NCBI RefSeq assembly: GCF_003063315.1
Contig: NZ_NERV01000005.1
Location: forward strand, 62,001 to 126,000
Direction of reading: 5' to 3'
DNA from: Limnohabitans sp. T6-5
Lineage (GTDB): Bacteria; Pseudomonadota; Gammaproteobacteria; Burkholderiales; Burkholderiaceae_C
DNA: 64,000 nt
A program made the translations under genes and the position numbers. Positions 55,972 through 64,000 of the stretch are shown here, in pieces (the first letter of the stretch is position 1; the number at the start of each line of letters is the position of its first letter). The notes beneath the pieces are model-generated. The model was not told where the DNA came from and searched no databases. It saw only the letters and a program-made list of their open reading frames with translations.

Positions 55972-58125
55972 TCAAACGGGGTAATAACGCTGGCCTGTGG
56001 CGGCCATCTCGCGCATGCGGGCGGTGGGGGCGTAAGCCGCGCCCAGGTGTTGCCAGCGTTCGCAGCGGGCCACCACTTCTGGAAGGCCCAGCCAGTCGGC
56101 GTATTTGAGTGGGCCGCCCGCGTAGGCCGGAAAGCCGATGCCCAGCAGCATGGCCATGTCCAGCTCGGCGGCGCTGCCGACCACGCCGTCTTCGAGCGCG
56201 TGCGCGGCTTCGACGAGCAGCGGCAGCATCATGCGGTCCTGGATGTCTTGCGCGCTGAAGTCTTTGACGCCCTGCGGCTGGATGGACGCCAGCAGCGCGT
56301 GGCTGTCGGGTGCGGGGCTGCGGCGGGGTTTGCCGGTGGGGTCGACTTCGTAGCGGTAAAAGCCGATGCCGTTTTTCTGGCCAAAGCGACCCTGGCTGGC
56401 CATCAGGCGCAAGGCGTCGTGTTCCAGGCGCGGCATGCGCTCGGGGTAACCGGCCGAGATCACATCGCTCACATGGCTGCCCGTGTCCATGCCCACCACG
56501 TCTTCGAGGTAGGCCGGACCCATGGGCCAGCCAAAGGCTTCCATCACCTGATCGACCTTCACAAAGTCCGCGCCGTCACGCACCAGTTCCAAAAAGCCGC
56601 GCATGTAGGCCGTCAGGATGCGGTTGACCAAAAAGCCCGGGCAGTCCTTGACCACGATGGGCACCTTGCCCATGGCGGCCGCGTAGCCCACGGCGGTAGA
56701 CAAGGCCTCGGGCTGCGTGTGGCTGCCCTGCACCACTTCGACCAGCGGCATCACATGCACCGGGTTGAAAAAGTGCATGCCCACAAATCGCCCGGGGTGC
56801 TTCAGGGCCGCGGCCATGTCGTCGATGCGCAGGCTGGAGGTGTTGGACGCGATCACGGTGTCTACGGCCAGGTGCCCTTCCAGATCGGCCAGCACGGTTT
56901 TCTTGACGGCCAGGTTCTCGACAATGGCTTCGACGACGCAGTCAACTTGGTCAAACCCTTCCAAGCCCAGCTGCGGGGTGATCGAGGCCAGCACCTTGTC
57001 GGCCTTGGCCGCGTCCATGCGGCCTGCCTTGACCTGGCGCTGCAGCAGCTTGCCCGCTTCATTCATGCCTTGATCGAGCCCGCTTTGCTGGATGTCTTTC
57101 ATGCGCACCGGCACGCCCTTGAGCGCGCTGGTGTAGGCAATACCCCCACCCATGATGCCCGCGCCCAATACGGCCGCACGCTGCACGGGACGGCCTGCTT
57201 TGGCGTGGCGCTTGGCGATTTTCTTGACCGCCTGGTCGTTCAAAAAGGTCTGCACCATGGCCACCGCCGCCTGAGTGCGTGCCACCTCGCCAAAGGCTTT
57301 AGCCTCCAGCGCCAGCGCCCCTGCGCGGTCACGCAAAGCAGCCTCGGCCATCATCTCCACCGCCATGCGGGCCGCAGGTTGGTGCGGCGCGCCGGTGCGT
57401 GCCAAGCTGTCCAACTGGGCGGCGCTCACCGCCTGCACCTCGCTCGCAGCCATGGCCACGGGCTCTCGCTTGCGCTGCTGGCGCGCTGACCAGTCCACCT
57501 CGCCTTGCATGGCGCGGCGCAGCCAGTCCAGGGCGCGTTCGCGCAGTTGTTCGGGTGGGGCCGTGTCGTCCACCACCCCGGCGGCCAGCGCAGCGGGGGC
57601 CTTTTGGGGTTTGCCGCTGGCCACCCAGTCCATGGCCGAAGCCACGCCCGCCAGGCGCGACAAACGCACCGTGCCGCCAAAGCCCGGGAACAAGCCCAGC
57701 TTGACCTCGGGCACACCCACCTGCGCCGTGGTGGACATGACGCGCAGGCTCCCCGACACCGCCATCTCCAACCCGCCGCCCAGCGCAAAGCCATTGATCG
57801 CCACCACGGTGGGCACGGGCAGGTCTTCAAACGCGACAAACACCTCGTTGCTGTGGGCCACACCGGCGGTGATCTGCGCCGCTGACTGGCTGAACTTGGC
57901 ACCGAACTCGGTGATGTCAGCGCCCACGATGAACACGTCTTTGGTGCTGGTGACCAGCACGCCCTTGAGGCCCGGCTGGGCCGCCAGCGCCTGGGTCGCC
58001 TGGCGCAACTCGTTCACGGTGCGGTCGTCGAGCTTGTTGATCGACTCGCCTTGGCGGTCAAACAGCAGCTCAAACACCCCGGCCTCGGCCAGCGGAACAA
58101 CTCGGATACTTTGGCCTTGAAACAC
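55972..58125 (-). CDS. FadB-like bifunctional enoyl-CoA hydratase/3-hydroxyacyl-CoA dehydrogenase
   Basis: 717 residues. The N-terminal crotonase domain shows VFIVGADITEFG and FALGGGLEMAVSG; the NAD domain begins AAVLGAGIMGGGIAYTSALK, followed by SNTSSLRIDDMA and HFFNPVHVMPLVEVV. I use GTG 58125 because CAGGAGAG stands six bases upstream and the protein then has the normal FadB start (VFQGQSIRVVPLAE). It is first in the operon, divergent from the MalT-type regulator. Having both this protein and a separate SDR dehydrogenase suggests two different hydroxyacyl-CoA steps. Confidence 0.92.
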   Translation of the reverse strand: MFQGQSIRVVPLAEAGVFELLFDRQGESINKLDDRTVNELRQATQALAAQPGLKGVLVTSTKDVFIVGADITEFGAKFSQSAAQITAGVAHSNEVFVAFEDLPVPTVVAINGFALGGGLEMAVSGSLRVMSTTAQVGVPEVKLGLFPGFGGTVRLSRLAGVASAMDWVASGKPQKAPAALAAGVVDDTAPPEQLRERALDWLRRAMQGEVDWSARQQRKREPVAMAASEVQAVSAAQLDSLARTGAPHQPAARMAVEMMAEAALRDRAGALALEAKAFGEVARTQAAVAMVQTFLNDQAVKKIAKRHAKAGRPVQRAAVLGAGIMGGGIAYTSALKGVPVRMKDIQQSGLDQGMNEAGKLLQRQVKAGRMDAAKADKVLASITPQLGLEGFDQVDCVVEAIVENLAVKKTVLADLEGHLAVDTVIASNTSSLRIDDMAAALKHPGRFVGMHFFNPVHVMPLVEVVQGSHTQPEALSTAVGYAAAMGKVPIVVKDCPGFLVNRILTAYMRGFLELVRDGADFVKVDQVMEAFGWPMGPAYLEDVVGMDTGSHVSDVISAGYPERMPRLEHDALRLMASQGRFGQKNGIGFYRYEVDPTGKPRRSPAPDSHALLASIQPQGVKDFSAQDIQDRMMLPLLVEAAHALEDGVVGSAAELDMAMLLGIGFPAYAGGPLKYADWLGLPEVVARCERWQHLGAAYAPTARMREMAATGQRYYPV

Positions 58126-58332
58126 TGAAACTCTCCTGATGGCGGCACGGTACCGCCTTCGATTCAGTCTAAAAAGCTGCCCCTTGCGTCGCATCGTCTG
58201 AAGCGACGAAATCAGGGCTGGTCTTGGTTATGACCTTGCAGCCTCCGGCGCAGGCACTTGCCACATGACAAACCGGTGACCTGTCAGCCACAAGCCCAAG
58301 GTGATAATGAAAACCATCTACTTCACCGCCAC

Positions 58333-61020
58333 ATGCCGTCCCCCAGCGAACCCGCCGCCCTGACCAGCCTGACAGCATCCAGCGCCATCACGTTGGGTCT
58401 TGAAAGCAAGTTCAACCCCCCCGCCCATGACGCCTCGCAGGTGGCGCGCGCTGGCCTGTGCGAGACGATCTGCCGGGGCGCCGGGCAACTGGTGCTGGTG
58501 CGGGCCCCGGCCGGTTTTGGCAAGACCACCGCCATGATGCAGGCGCGCGTGCGTCTGGAAGATGCTGGCGTGGCCACCGCCTGGCTGACCCTGGACCGGG
58601 CCGACAACGACGTTTCGCGTTTTCTGAACTGCCTGGACACCGCCGTGCGGCAGCTGGGCCTGCCGGGCAACGACACGGTGCAGGCCTTGTCGCGCATCGA
58701 CACGCCGTTTGCGTTGTTTCTGGACGAGTTCGAGGCCATCCACGAAGCGTCGCTGCTGAGCATCGTGCGTGAGATTGCGCACCACCTGCCGCGCCAGGGC
58801 TTGCTGGTGATCGGCTCGCGCAGTCTGCCGCAAATTGGCCTGGCGCGCCTGCGGGTGCGCGGCCAGCTGATCGAGATCGACGCCGAGCGTCTGCGCTTCA
58901 GCCTGCAAGACACCGCCCGTTTTTTTGAGCAGCGCCCACACCCCCACAAGCTCAGCAGTGACCAGCTGTTTCGCTTGCACGAAAAAACCGAAGGCTGGGT
59001 GGCCGCCTTGTGGCTGGCCGCGATGGCGCTGGATGGCGCGGTGAACCCGGAAGATTTTGTGACCCGGTTTTCGGGCTCGAACCGGGCCGTGGCCGACTAC
59101 CTGGCCGAAGACGTGCTGGCCAGGCAACCGGCCACCACGCGGCGATTTTTGCTGCGCACCAGCATCTTGAGGCAGCTCGACGCCTCGGTGTGCGCCGCCC
59201 TCAACCCGCATGTCGACTGCGCGGCCCTCTTGCAGCAGCTGGACGCCGACCACCTGTTTTTGACCCCGGTGGCCAGCGAACTGCCCACCTGGCGCTACCA
59301 CAGCCTGTTTGCCGACCACCTGCGCCAGCAACTGCAGCATGAACATCCGGATGATGTGGCCCGGCTGCACTTGGCGGCCTCCGGCTGGTACGAGTCACAA
59401 GGCCGACCGGTGCCCGCGATCGAGCACGCCATCGAGGGCGGTGACTTTCCGCTGGCCATGCAATTGCTGGAGCAGCACGCCGAAGACTTTCTGGAACAAG
59501 GCCGCATGCGCATGCTGTACCGCTGGTGCAGCAGCCTGCCTGCCGCCGAGCTGCGGCAGCGCCCGCGACTGGTGATGGCCGCGGTGTGGGCGACCGGTTT
59601 CACGCGTGGCCCCTGGAGCGCCATGGACATGCTTGAACAGCAAGAAGCCACTGGCCTGCTGGACACGCGCTTTCAAAGCGACGCGATGTGCGTGCGCCCG
59701 CTGCTGCTGGCCATGCAGGACCGCAACGAAGAAGCCCTGGCCGCTGGACGCCAGGCGCTGGAGCGGCTGCCCACCGGCAACCACTTTGCAGACACCACCT
59801 TGCTCAACGCCATGGCGCACACCACGGCCATGGCAGGGCAACCCCGGCAAGCGCAACAGCTGCTGGACGCCGCCAAAAAGCAGCACAGCGACAACAGCAC
59901 CTTCAACCGCATGTACAGCGAATCGACCGAGGGCTTGCTCGATTTGCAACAGGGGCGCCTGCGCCAGGCCAGTGCGCGCTTTCGGCTGGCGGTGGACGCC
60001 ACGCATGCGGTGAACCTGCTGCACACCCACGGCAACGCCTGGGCGGGCGTGCTGTACGCCAGCATCGTCTACGAAGCCAACGCGCTCGACGAAGCCGACC
60101 ACCTGCTCAACGTGTACTTGCCTGTGGCCCGCGATGTGGGTCTGCCCGACCACATGATTTTGAGCCACGCCATGCGCTCGCGCATCGCCTTCATTCAGGG
60201 AGATGTGGATGCCGCCTGGCAAGCCATCACCGAACTCGAATACCTGGGGCACCAGCGCAAGCTGCCCCGCGTGGTGGTGAGCGCCAAGCTCGAGCGCGCC
60301 CGCCTGCTGCTGCTGCAAGGCCACGGCACTGCGGCGCACGACGAGCTGGACAGGGCCAACGACCCCGCCGTGTGGCAACGTGAACAAGGCCAGCGCCTGC
60401 TGGCCAACGACATCGAATACATGGCGCTGGCCCGCATCCGCTGGGACATCACGTTTGGTGATGCCGAAAACGCGCTGCGACTGGTCGATGCCGAACTGGA
60501 CGCAGCGGTGGTCGCCGCACGCCAGCGACGGATGCTCAGCTTGCGCTTGCTGCGCGCCTTGGCGCTGCACCGCGTGGGCGATACACCCGCCGCCTTGTCG
60601 ACTCTGGGCAGCGCGCTGCAATGGTCCAGCCAGGAAGGCTTCATGCGGCAGATCCTGGACGAAGGCCCGGCCCTGGGGGCCTTGGTGCTGCGCTACCAGG
60701 CACAGCACAACAGCAGCGCAGTGCGTGACCCGCTGATGGGCGACCATTTGCAGCGCCTGGTGCAAGCCTTTGGCCCCTTACCGGTCGATGTGGACAAAAT
60801 GCCCGCGCCAACACAAGGGCCGCTCGAGCCGCTCACGCGCAAAGAAATCCGCGTGCTGCAGTTGTTGGTCGAGGGTTACTCCAACAGCGCCATGGCCGAA
60901 AAACTCTTCGTCTCGGACAGCACGGTGCGCACGCATTTGCGCAACATCAACATGAAACTCGACGCCCACAGCCGCACACAGGCTGTGGCGATAGCAAGGC
61001 GTTTGGGGCTGATTGCTTGA
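58333..61020 (+). CDS. MalT-type (LAL) LuxR transcriptional activator
   Basis: 895 residues. Walker A is APAGFGKTT near residue 60 and the probable Walker B is FALFLDEFEAI. About 500 residues of helical TPR-like repeats follow. The C-terminus is a LuxR helix-turn-helix (LTRKEIRVLQLLVEGYSNSA, VRTHLRNINMKL). LAL regulators such as MalT bind ATP and an inducer and activate adjacent catabolic operons; here the divergent beta-oxidation/transport operon is the obvious target. ATG 58333 is preferred over the in-frame ATG 58258; no strong ribosome binding site is seen at either. A REP array begins eight bases after its stop. Confidence 0.9.
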   Translation: MPSPSEPAALTSLTASSAITLGLESKFNPPAHDASQVARAGLCETICRGAGQLVLVRAPAGFGKTTAMMQARVRLEDAGVATAWLTLDRADNDVSRFLNCLDTAVRQLGLPGNDTVQALSRIDTPFALFLDEFEAIHEASLLSIVREIAHHLPRQGLLVIGSRSLPQIGLARLRVRGQLIEIDAERLRFSLQDTARFFEQRPHPHKLSSDQLFRLHEKTEGWVAALWLAAMALDGAVNPEDFVTRFSGSNRAVADYLAEDVLARQPATTRRFLLRTSILRQLDASVCAALNPHVDCAALLQQLDADHLFLTPVASELPTWRYHSLFADHLRQQLQHEHPDDVARLHLAASGWYESQGRPVPAIEHAIEGGDFPLAMQLLEQHAEDFLEQGRMRMLYRWCSSLPAAELRQRPRLVMAAVWATGFTRGPWSAMDMLEQQEATGLLDTRFQSDAMCVRPLLLAMQDRNEEALAAGRQALERLPTGNHFADTTLLNAMAHTTAMAGQPRQAQQLLDAAKKQHSDNSTFNRMYSESTEGLLDLQQGRLRQASARFRLAVDATHAVNLLHTHGNAWAGVLYASIVYEANALDEADHLLNVYLPVARDVGLPDHMILSHAMRSRIAFIQGDVDAAWQAITELEYLGHQRKLPRVVVSAKLERARLLLLQGHGTAAHDELDRANDPAVWQREQGQRLLANDIEYMALARIRWDITFGDAENALRLVDAELDAAVVAARQRRMLSLRLLRALALHRVGDTPAALSTLGSALQWSSQEGFMRQILDEGPALGALVLRYQAQHNSSAVRDPLMGDHLQRLVQAFGPLPVDVDKMPAPTQGPLEPLTRKEIRVLQLLVEGYSNSAMAEKLFVSDSTVRTHLRNINMKLDAHSRTQAVAIARRLGLIA

Positions 61021-61027
61021 GGTGTTC

Positions 61028-62014
61028 GCAGGTCGGCGGCTTCAGCCCCGACGTTGTGGGTTGAGCGTGGGCCTTTGTGGTGTTCGTAGGTCGGTGGCTT
61101 TAGCCCCGACGTTACTGGTTTGGCGTGGGCTCTTGTGGTATTCGTAGGTCGGCGGCTTCAGCCCCGACGTTACTGGTTTGGCGCAGGCACATGTCGGGGC
61201 TGAAGCCGCCGACCTACGGGGACATGGGCTTCGGCGTGGGCACCTGTCGGGGCTGAAGCCGCCGACCTACGGGGACATGGGCTCCGGCGTGGGCACTTGT
61301 CGGGGCTGAAGCCGCCGACCTACGGGGACATGTGGCTTCGGCGAAGGCACCTGTCGGGGCTGAAGCCGCCGACCTACGGGGACATGGGCTTCGGCGTGGG
61401 CACCTGTCGGGGCTGAAGCCGCCGACCTACGGGGACATGGGCTCCGGCGTGGGCACTTGTCGGGGCTGAAGCCGCCGACCTACGGGGACATGGGCTTCGG
61501 CGAAGGCACCTGTCGGGGCTGAAGCCGCCGACCTACGGGGACATGGGCTTCGGCGTGGGCACCTGTCGGGGCTGAAGCCGCCGACCTACGGGGACATGGG
61601 CTTCGGCGTGGGCACCTGTCGGGGCTGAAGCCGCCGACCTACGGGGACATGGGCTTCGGCGTGGGCACCTGTCGGGGCTGAAGCCGCCGACCTACGGGGA
61701 CATGGGCTTCGGCGTGGGCACCTGTCGGGGCTGAAGCCGCCGACCTACGGGGACATGGGCTTCGGCGTGGGCACCTGTCGGGGCTGAAGCCGCCGACCTA
61801 CGGGGACATGGGCTTCGGCGTGGGCACCTGTCGGGGCTGAAGCCGCCGACCTACGGGGACATGGGCTTCGGCGTGGGCACCTGTCGGGGCTGAAGCCGCC
61901 GACCTACGGGGACATGGGCTTCGGCGTGGGCACCTGTCGGGGCTGAAGCCGCCGACCTACGGGGACATGGGCTTCGGCGTGGGCACCTGTCGGGGCTGAA
62001 GCCGCCGACCTACG
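61028..62014. repeat. REP-like array: three forward units then sixteen inverted 53-bp units
   Basis: Forward elements (G-T/C-AGGTCGG with GCTT-AGCCCCGAC) start at 61028, 61086 and 61144, period 58. The orientation then flips, and elements beginning GTCGGGGCTGAAGCCGCC start at 61193, 61246, 61299, 61353, 61406, 61459, 61512, 61565 and then every 53 bases to 61989. Linker variants follow an A-B-C, A-B-C order in the first six inverted units (GGGCACCT, GGGCACTT, GAAGGCACCT), after which all are type A. The array lies between convergent genes. Near-identity of the last ten units points to recent expansion. Confidence 0.95.
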
Positions 62015-62043
62015 GAGGACATGGGCTATGGCGTGGACAGCTT

Positions 62044-62934
62044 TTAGGCTTGGCGCTGCCTCCGGTCGGAGGCGTTTTTTTGCGCGATGTTGTCGCGGGC
62101 GTTTTGCCAGTCGGTGTCGGTCCAGCTGGACAAATGCGCAAAGTTGCCGCCCGTGGCCTGGTACTGCGCGCCGTCGATGGCAATCGTCTGGCCGTTCAGG
62201 AAATCCGAGCCTGGCCCCATCAAAAACACCGCCAGATTGGCCAGCTCGGGCATGCGGCCCGTGCGGCCCATGGGGTTGCCCACGGCTTTGTGCTCGCCGC
62301 CGCCCGGGTTCAGGCGGGCGCTCATGCCCTCTGTCGGGAACAGGCCCGGCGCGATGGCGTTCAGGCGGATACCGCGCCCGCCCCACTCCACCGCCAGCGA
62401 CTGCGTCATGGCGTTGAGCCCCGCCTTGGCCATGGCCGAGGGCACGGTGAAGGCCGAGCCGTTCCACACCCAGGTGGTGAGGATGGAGATCACCGATGCC
62501 CGGCGCCCCTCGGCCAGCCAGCGCTTGCCGCATTCGAGCGTCATGTAAAAGCTGCCGCGAAACACGATGTTGGCAATCGCATCGAAGGCGCGGGACGACA
62601 GGTCTTCGGTGCGGCTCACAAAATTGCCCGCCGCGTTGTTGATGAGCCCGTCGAGCGCGCCGTGCGTTTGCCAGATGGCGTCGAGCATGGCCTGGATGGC
62701 TTCGTCGCTGCGGATATCACAGACCCAGGGCACCACGCGCCCGCCGTGCTGGGCCATCAACTCGCTGGCGGTTTGTTCGACCACCGCGCCGCGCCGCCCG
62801 CAGATGTGGATCTCGGCGCCCAGCAGCAGCAAAGCCTCGCTCATCACGCGGCCCAGGCCCGTGCCGCCGCCCGTGACCAGCACGCGCTGGCCGGCCAACA
62901 AACCGGGTTTGTAAATCAGGTCATCGAGTGTCAT
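62044..62934 (-). CDS. SDR-family protein resembling 2,4-dienoyl-CoA reductase
   Basis: 296 residues. The cofactor motif is TGGGTGLGR, with Arg47-Arg48 after the second strand favouring NADPH. The usual YxxxK is absent; instead Ser166-x3-Lys170 occurs in TVPSAMAKAGLNAM, as in mitochondrial and peroxisomal dienoyl-CoA reductases. NNAAGNFVS is also typical of that group. It could reduce dienoyl-CoA intermediates of unsaturated acids. REP arrays lie on both sides of the gene, the left one between convergent 3' ends and the right one directly upstream of its start. Confidence 0.85.
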   Translation of the reverse strand: MTLDDLIYKPGLLAGQRVLVTGGGTGLGRVMSEALLLLGAEIHICGRRGAVVEQTASELMAQHGGRVVPWVCDIRSDEAIQAMLDAIWQTHGALDGLINNAAGNFVSRTEDLSSRAFDAIANIVFRGSFYMTLECGKRWLAEGRRASVISILTTWVWNGSAFTVPSAMAKAGLNAMTQSLAVEWGGRGIRLNAIAPGLFPTEGMSARLNPGGGEHKAVGNPMGRTGRMPELANLAVFLMGPGSDFLNGQTIAIDGAQYQATGGNFAHLSSWTDTDWQNARDNIAQKNASDRRQRQA

Positions 62935-62981
62935 GAAGGGTCCTTGTGAAGACGTTGGAAATGGTGGGGCGTTGGGTATTC

Positions 62982-63271
62982 GTAGGTCGGTGGCTTCAGC
63001 CCCGACGTTACTGGTTTGGCGAAGGCACCTGTCGGGGCTAAAGCCGCCGACCTACGGGGGACATGGGGTTGGGCGCGGGCACTTGTCGGGGCTGAAGCCG
63101 CCGACCTACGGGGGGCATGGGGTTGGGCGTGGGCTCTTGTCGGGGCTGAAGCCGCCGACCTACGGGGGGCATGGGGTTGGGCGTGGGCACCTGTCGGGGC
63201 TGAAGCCGCCGACCTACGGGGGACATGGGGTTGGGCGTGGGCACCTGTCGGGGCTGAAGCCGCCGACCTAC
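62982..63271. repeat. REP-like array: one forward unit then five inverted 54-bp units
   Basis: A forward element at 62982-63006 is followed by the linker TTACTGGTTTGGCG and then by inverted elements at 63031, 63085, 63139, 63193 and 63247 (54-bp period; linker with GGGGTTGGGCGTGGGC). The turn-around linker is the same as in the array at 61.1-61.2 kb, so both arrays arose from one ancestral head-to-head pair. This array separates two genes on the minus strand and sits just upstream of the dienoyl-CoA-reductase-like gene. Confidence 0.93.
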
Positions 63272-63302
63272 GGGGGGCATGCGCCGACATGTTGGGCATG
63301 GG

Positions 63303-64000
63303 TCATTGGCCGGTGTAGTGCGGCGGGCGTTTTTGCAAGAAGGCTTGCATGCCTTCCTGAAAATCGTCGGTTTGGGTGCACAGGATTTGTTGTCGGTCTT
63401 CCATGGCCATCACGGCTTCCAGGCTGCCCATGTCCAGGCTCAGGCCCAGCGCCTCTTTGGTGAAGCGCAAGCCCAGCGGTGTGGTGCGCAGCATGTCGTC
63501 GGCCAGGGCCTGCGCCTCTTGCTGCAAGTCGGGCAAGGGGGCCACCATGCTCACCAAGCCCAGCCCGTGGGCACGCTGCGCGTCCATGAAACGCCCGGTC
63601 AACAGGTACTGGGCCGCTACCGAGCTGCCCACCATGCGCGGCAGAAAATAGCTCACGCCCATGTCGCAGCCCGTCAGGCCGATGCGCAAAAACGACGCGT
63701 TCATGCGGGCCTCGGGCGTGGCCAGCCGGATGTCAGAGGCCAGCGCCAACGCAAAACCACCACCACTGGCCGCGCCCTGCACGATGCTGATGATGGGTTG
63801 CGGGCAGCGCCGCATGGCCAGCATGATGTCGCGGATGCTGTACTGCACGGCCAGCATGTCGCTGGTGCCAACGTCCTTGCCGGGTTGCTCTTTGAGGTCC
63901 AGGCCCGCGCAAAAGCTGGGTCCGGCGCCTTGCAGGATGACCACGCGGATGTCGGTGCGCCGGTACAGGCCCTGAAAGCACTCGCGCAGTGCCGTGGCCA
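63303..64000 (-). CDS. Enoyl-CoA hydratase/isomerase (5' end outside window)
   Basis: At least 232 codons; the frame is still open at the right edge, so the start is missing. Crotonase motifs are SFCAGLDLKEQ and GAASGGGFALALASDIRLA. Where hydratases have the second catalytic Glu, this reads IGLTGCDMGVSYFLPR with Asp, a change seen in isomerase or dehalogenase-like members. The end FQEGMQAFLQKRPPHYTG is typical. A role in fatty or aromatic acid degradation fits the surroundings. Confidence 0.9.
   Translation of the reverse strand, partial: ATALRECFQGLYRRTDIRVVILQGAGPSFCAGLDLKEQPGKDVGTSDMLAVQYSIRDIMLAMRRCPQPIISIVQGAASGGGFALALASDIRLATPEARMNASFLRIGLTGCDMGVSYFLPRMVGSSVAAQYLLTGRFMDAQRAHGLGLVSMVAPLPDLQQEAQALADDMLRTTPLGLRFTKEALGLSLDMGSLEAVMAMEDRQQILCTQTDDFQEGMQAFLQKRPPHYTGQ

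Noticed and set aside
61028..63271. Possible CRISPR arrays with 25-26 bp repeats
   Set aside because: The intervening sequence is also nearly identical from unit to unit, so there are no unique spacers, and no cas genes are present.
62933..63463. Frames reading Ser-Gly-Leu-Lys-Pro-Pro-Thr-Tyr or Val-Gly-Arg-Arg-Leu-Gln-Pro-Arg repeats
   Set aside because: Translation of the 54-bp REP array, without ribosome sites, present in several frames.

Overview
The window looks like a chromosome segment of a high-GC betaproteobacterium of the Burkholderiales, most likely Comamonadaceae. The basis is inference from gene content and protein style: a gap/tkt pair, a split MetH behind an SAH riboswitch, LivKHMGF-type transporters joined to acyl-CoA genes, DUF3297 and a DUF6352-like protein. 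No rRNA, tRNA, CRISPR array or complete insertion sequence was seen.

Layout. 1-1.5 kb: 3' end of a SNF2-type helicase, then a BrnT-like toxin with its antitoxin. 1.55-4.7 kb: gap and tkt. 4.8-6.0 kb: a tandem array of ten roughly 125-bp hairpin units, followed by a YegD-like Hsp70. 7.8-12.2 kb: an AT-richer four-gene operon of exported proteins, including a CsgG/LpoB-like lipoprotein. 12.6-15.8 kb: a CoA-transferase gene and hpd, bracketed by two near-identical 165-bp direct repeats; the left copy abuts the remnant of an HMG-CoA lyase gene. 16-28.5 kb: MFS transporter, pirin with a shortened LysR gene, an oxidoreductase-SelD fusion with a thioredoxin-like protein, a DedA-flavoprotein disulfide reductase fusion, a Fic protein, and a racemase whose start codon directly adjoins a 235-bp MITE-like element.

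28.8-42.5 kb is the metabolic centrepiece. A periplasmic TTQ amine dehydrogenase cluster (aauBEDA plus two cytochromes c and an AraC regulator) converges on a dimethylformamidase-type operon (binding protein, LivG, LivF, LivH, LivM, small subunit, large subunit, LuxR regulator). In that operon the LivM reading frame runs without a stop into the amidase small subunit, and a strong internal ribosome binding site precedes the small-subunit start. 42.6-45.5 kb: the pterin/B12 half of methionine synthase under an SAH riboswitch whose 3' arm can also pair with the Shine-Dalgarno sequence.

46.5-58.1 kb is a carboxylic-acid uptake and beta-oxidation operon (FadB-like, SDR, thiolase, LivG-F-H-M, enoyl-CoA hydratase, binding protein, acyl-CoA ligase), divergent from a MalT-type LuxR regulator. 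61-63.3 kb holds two more hairpin arrays (53-54 bp period) around a dienoyl-CoA-reductase-like SDR; a further enoyl-CoA hydratase runs off the right end.

A recurring theme is REP-like sequence: GTAG or GTGG followed by a short stem. It occurs as single copies, inverted pairs and long tandem arrays at many gene boundaries. No REP-associated tyrosine transposase gene lies in the window.
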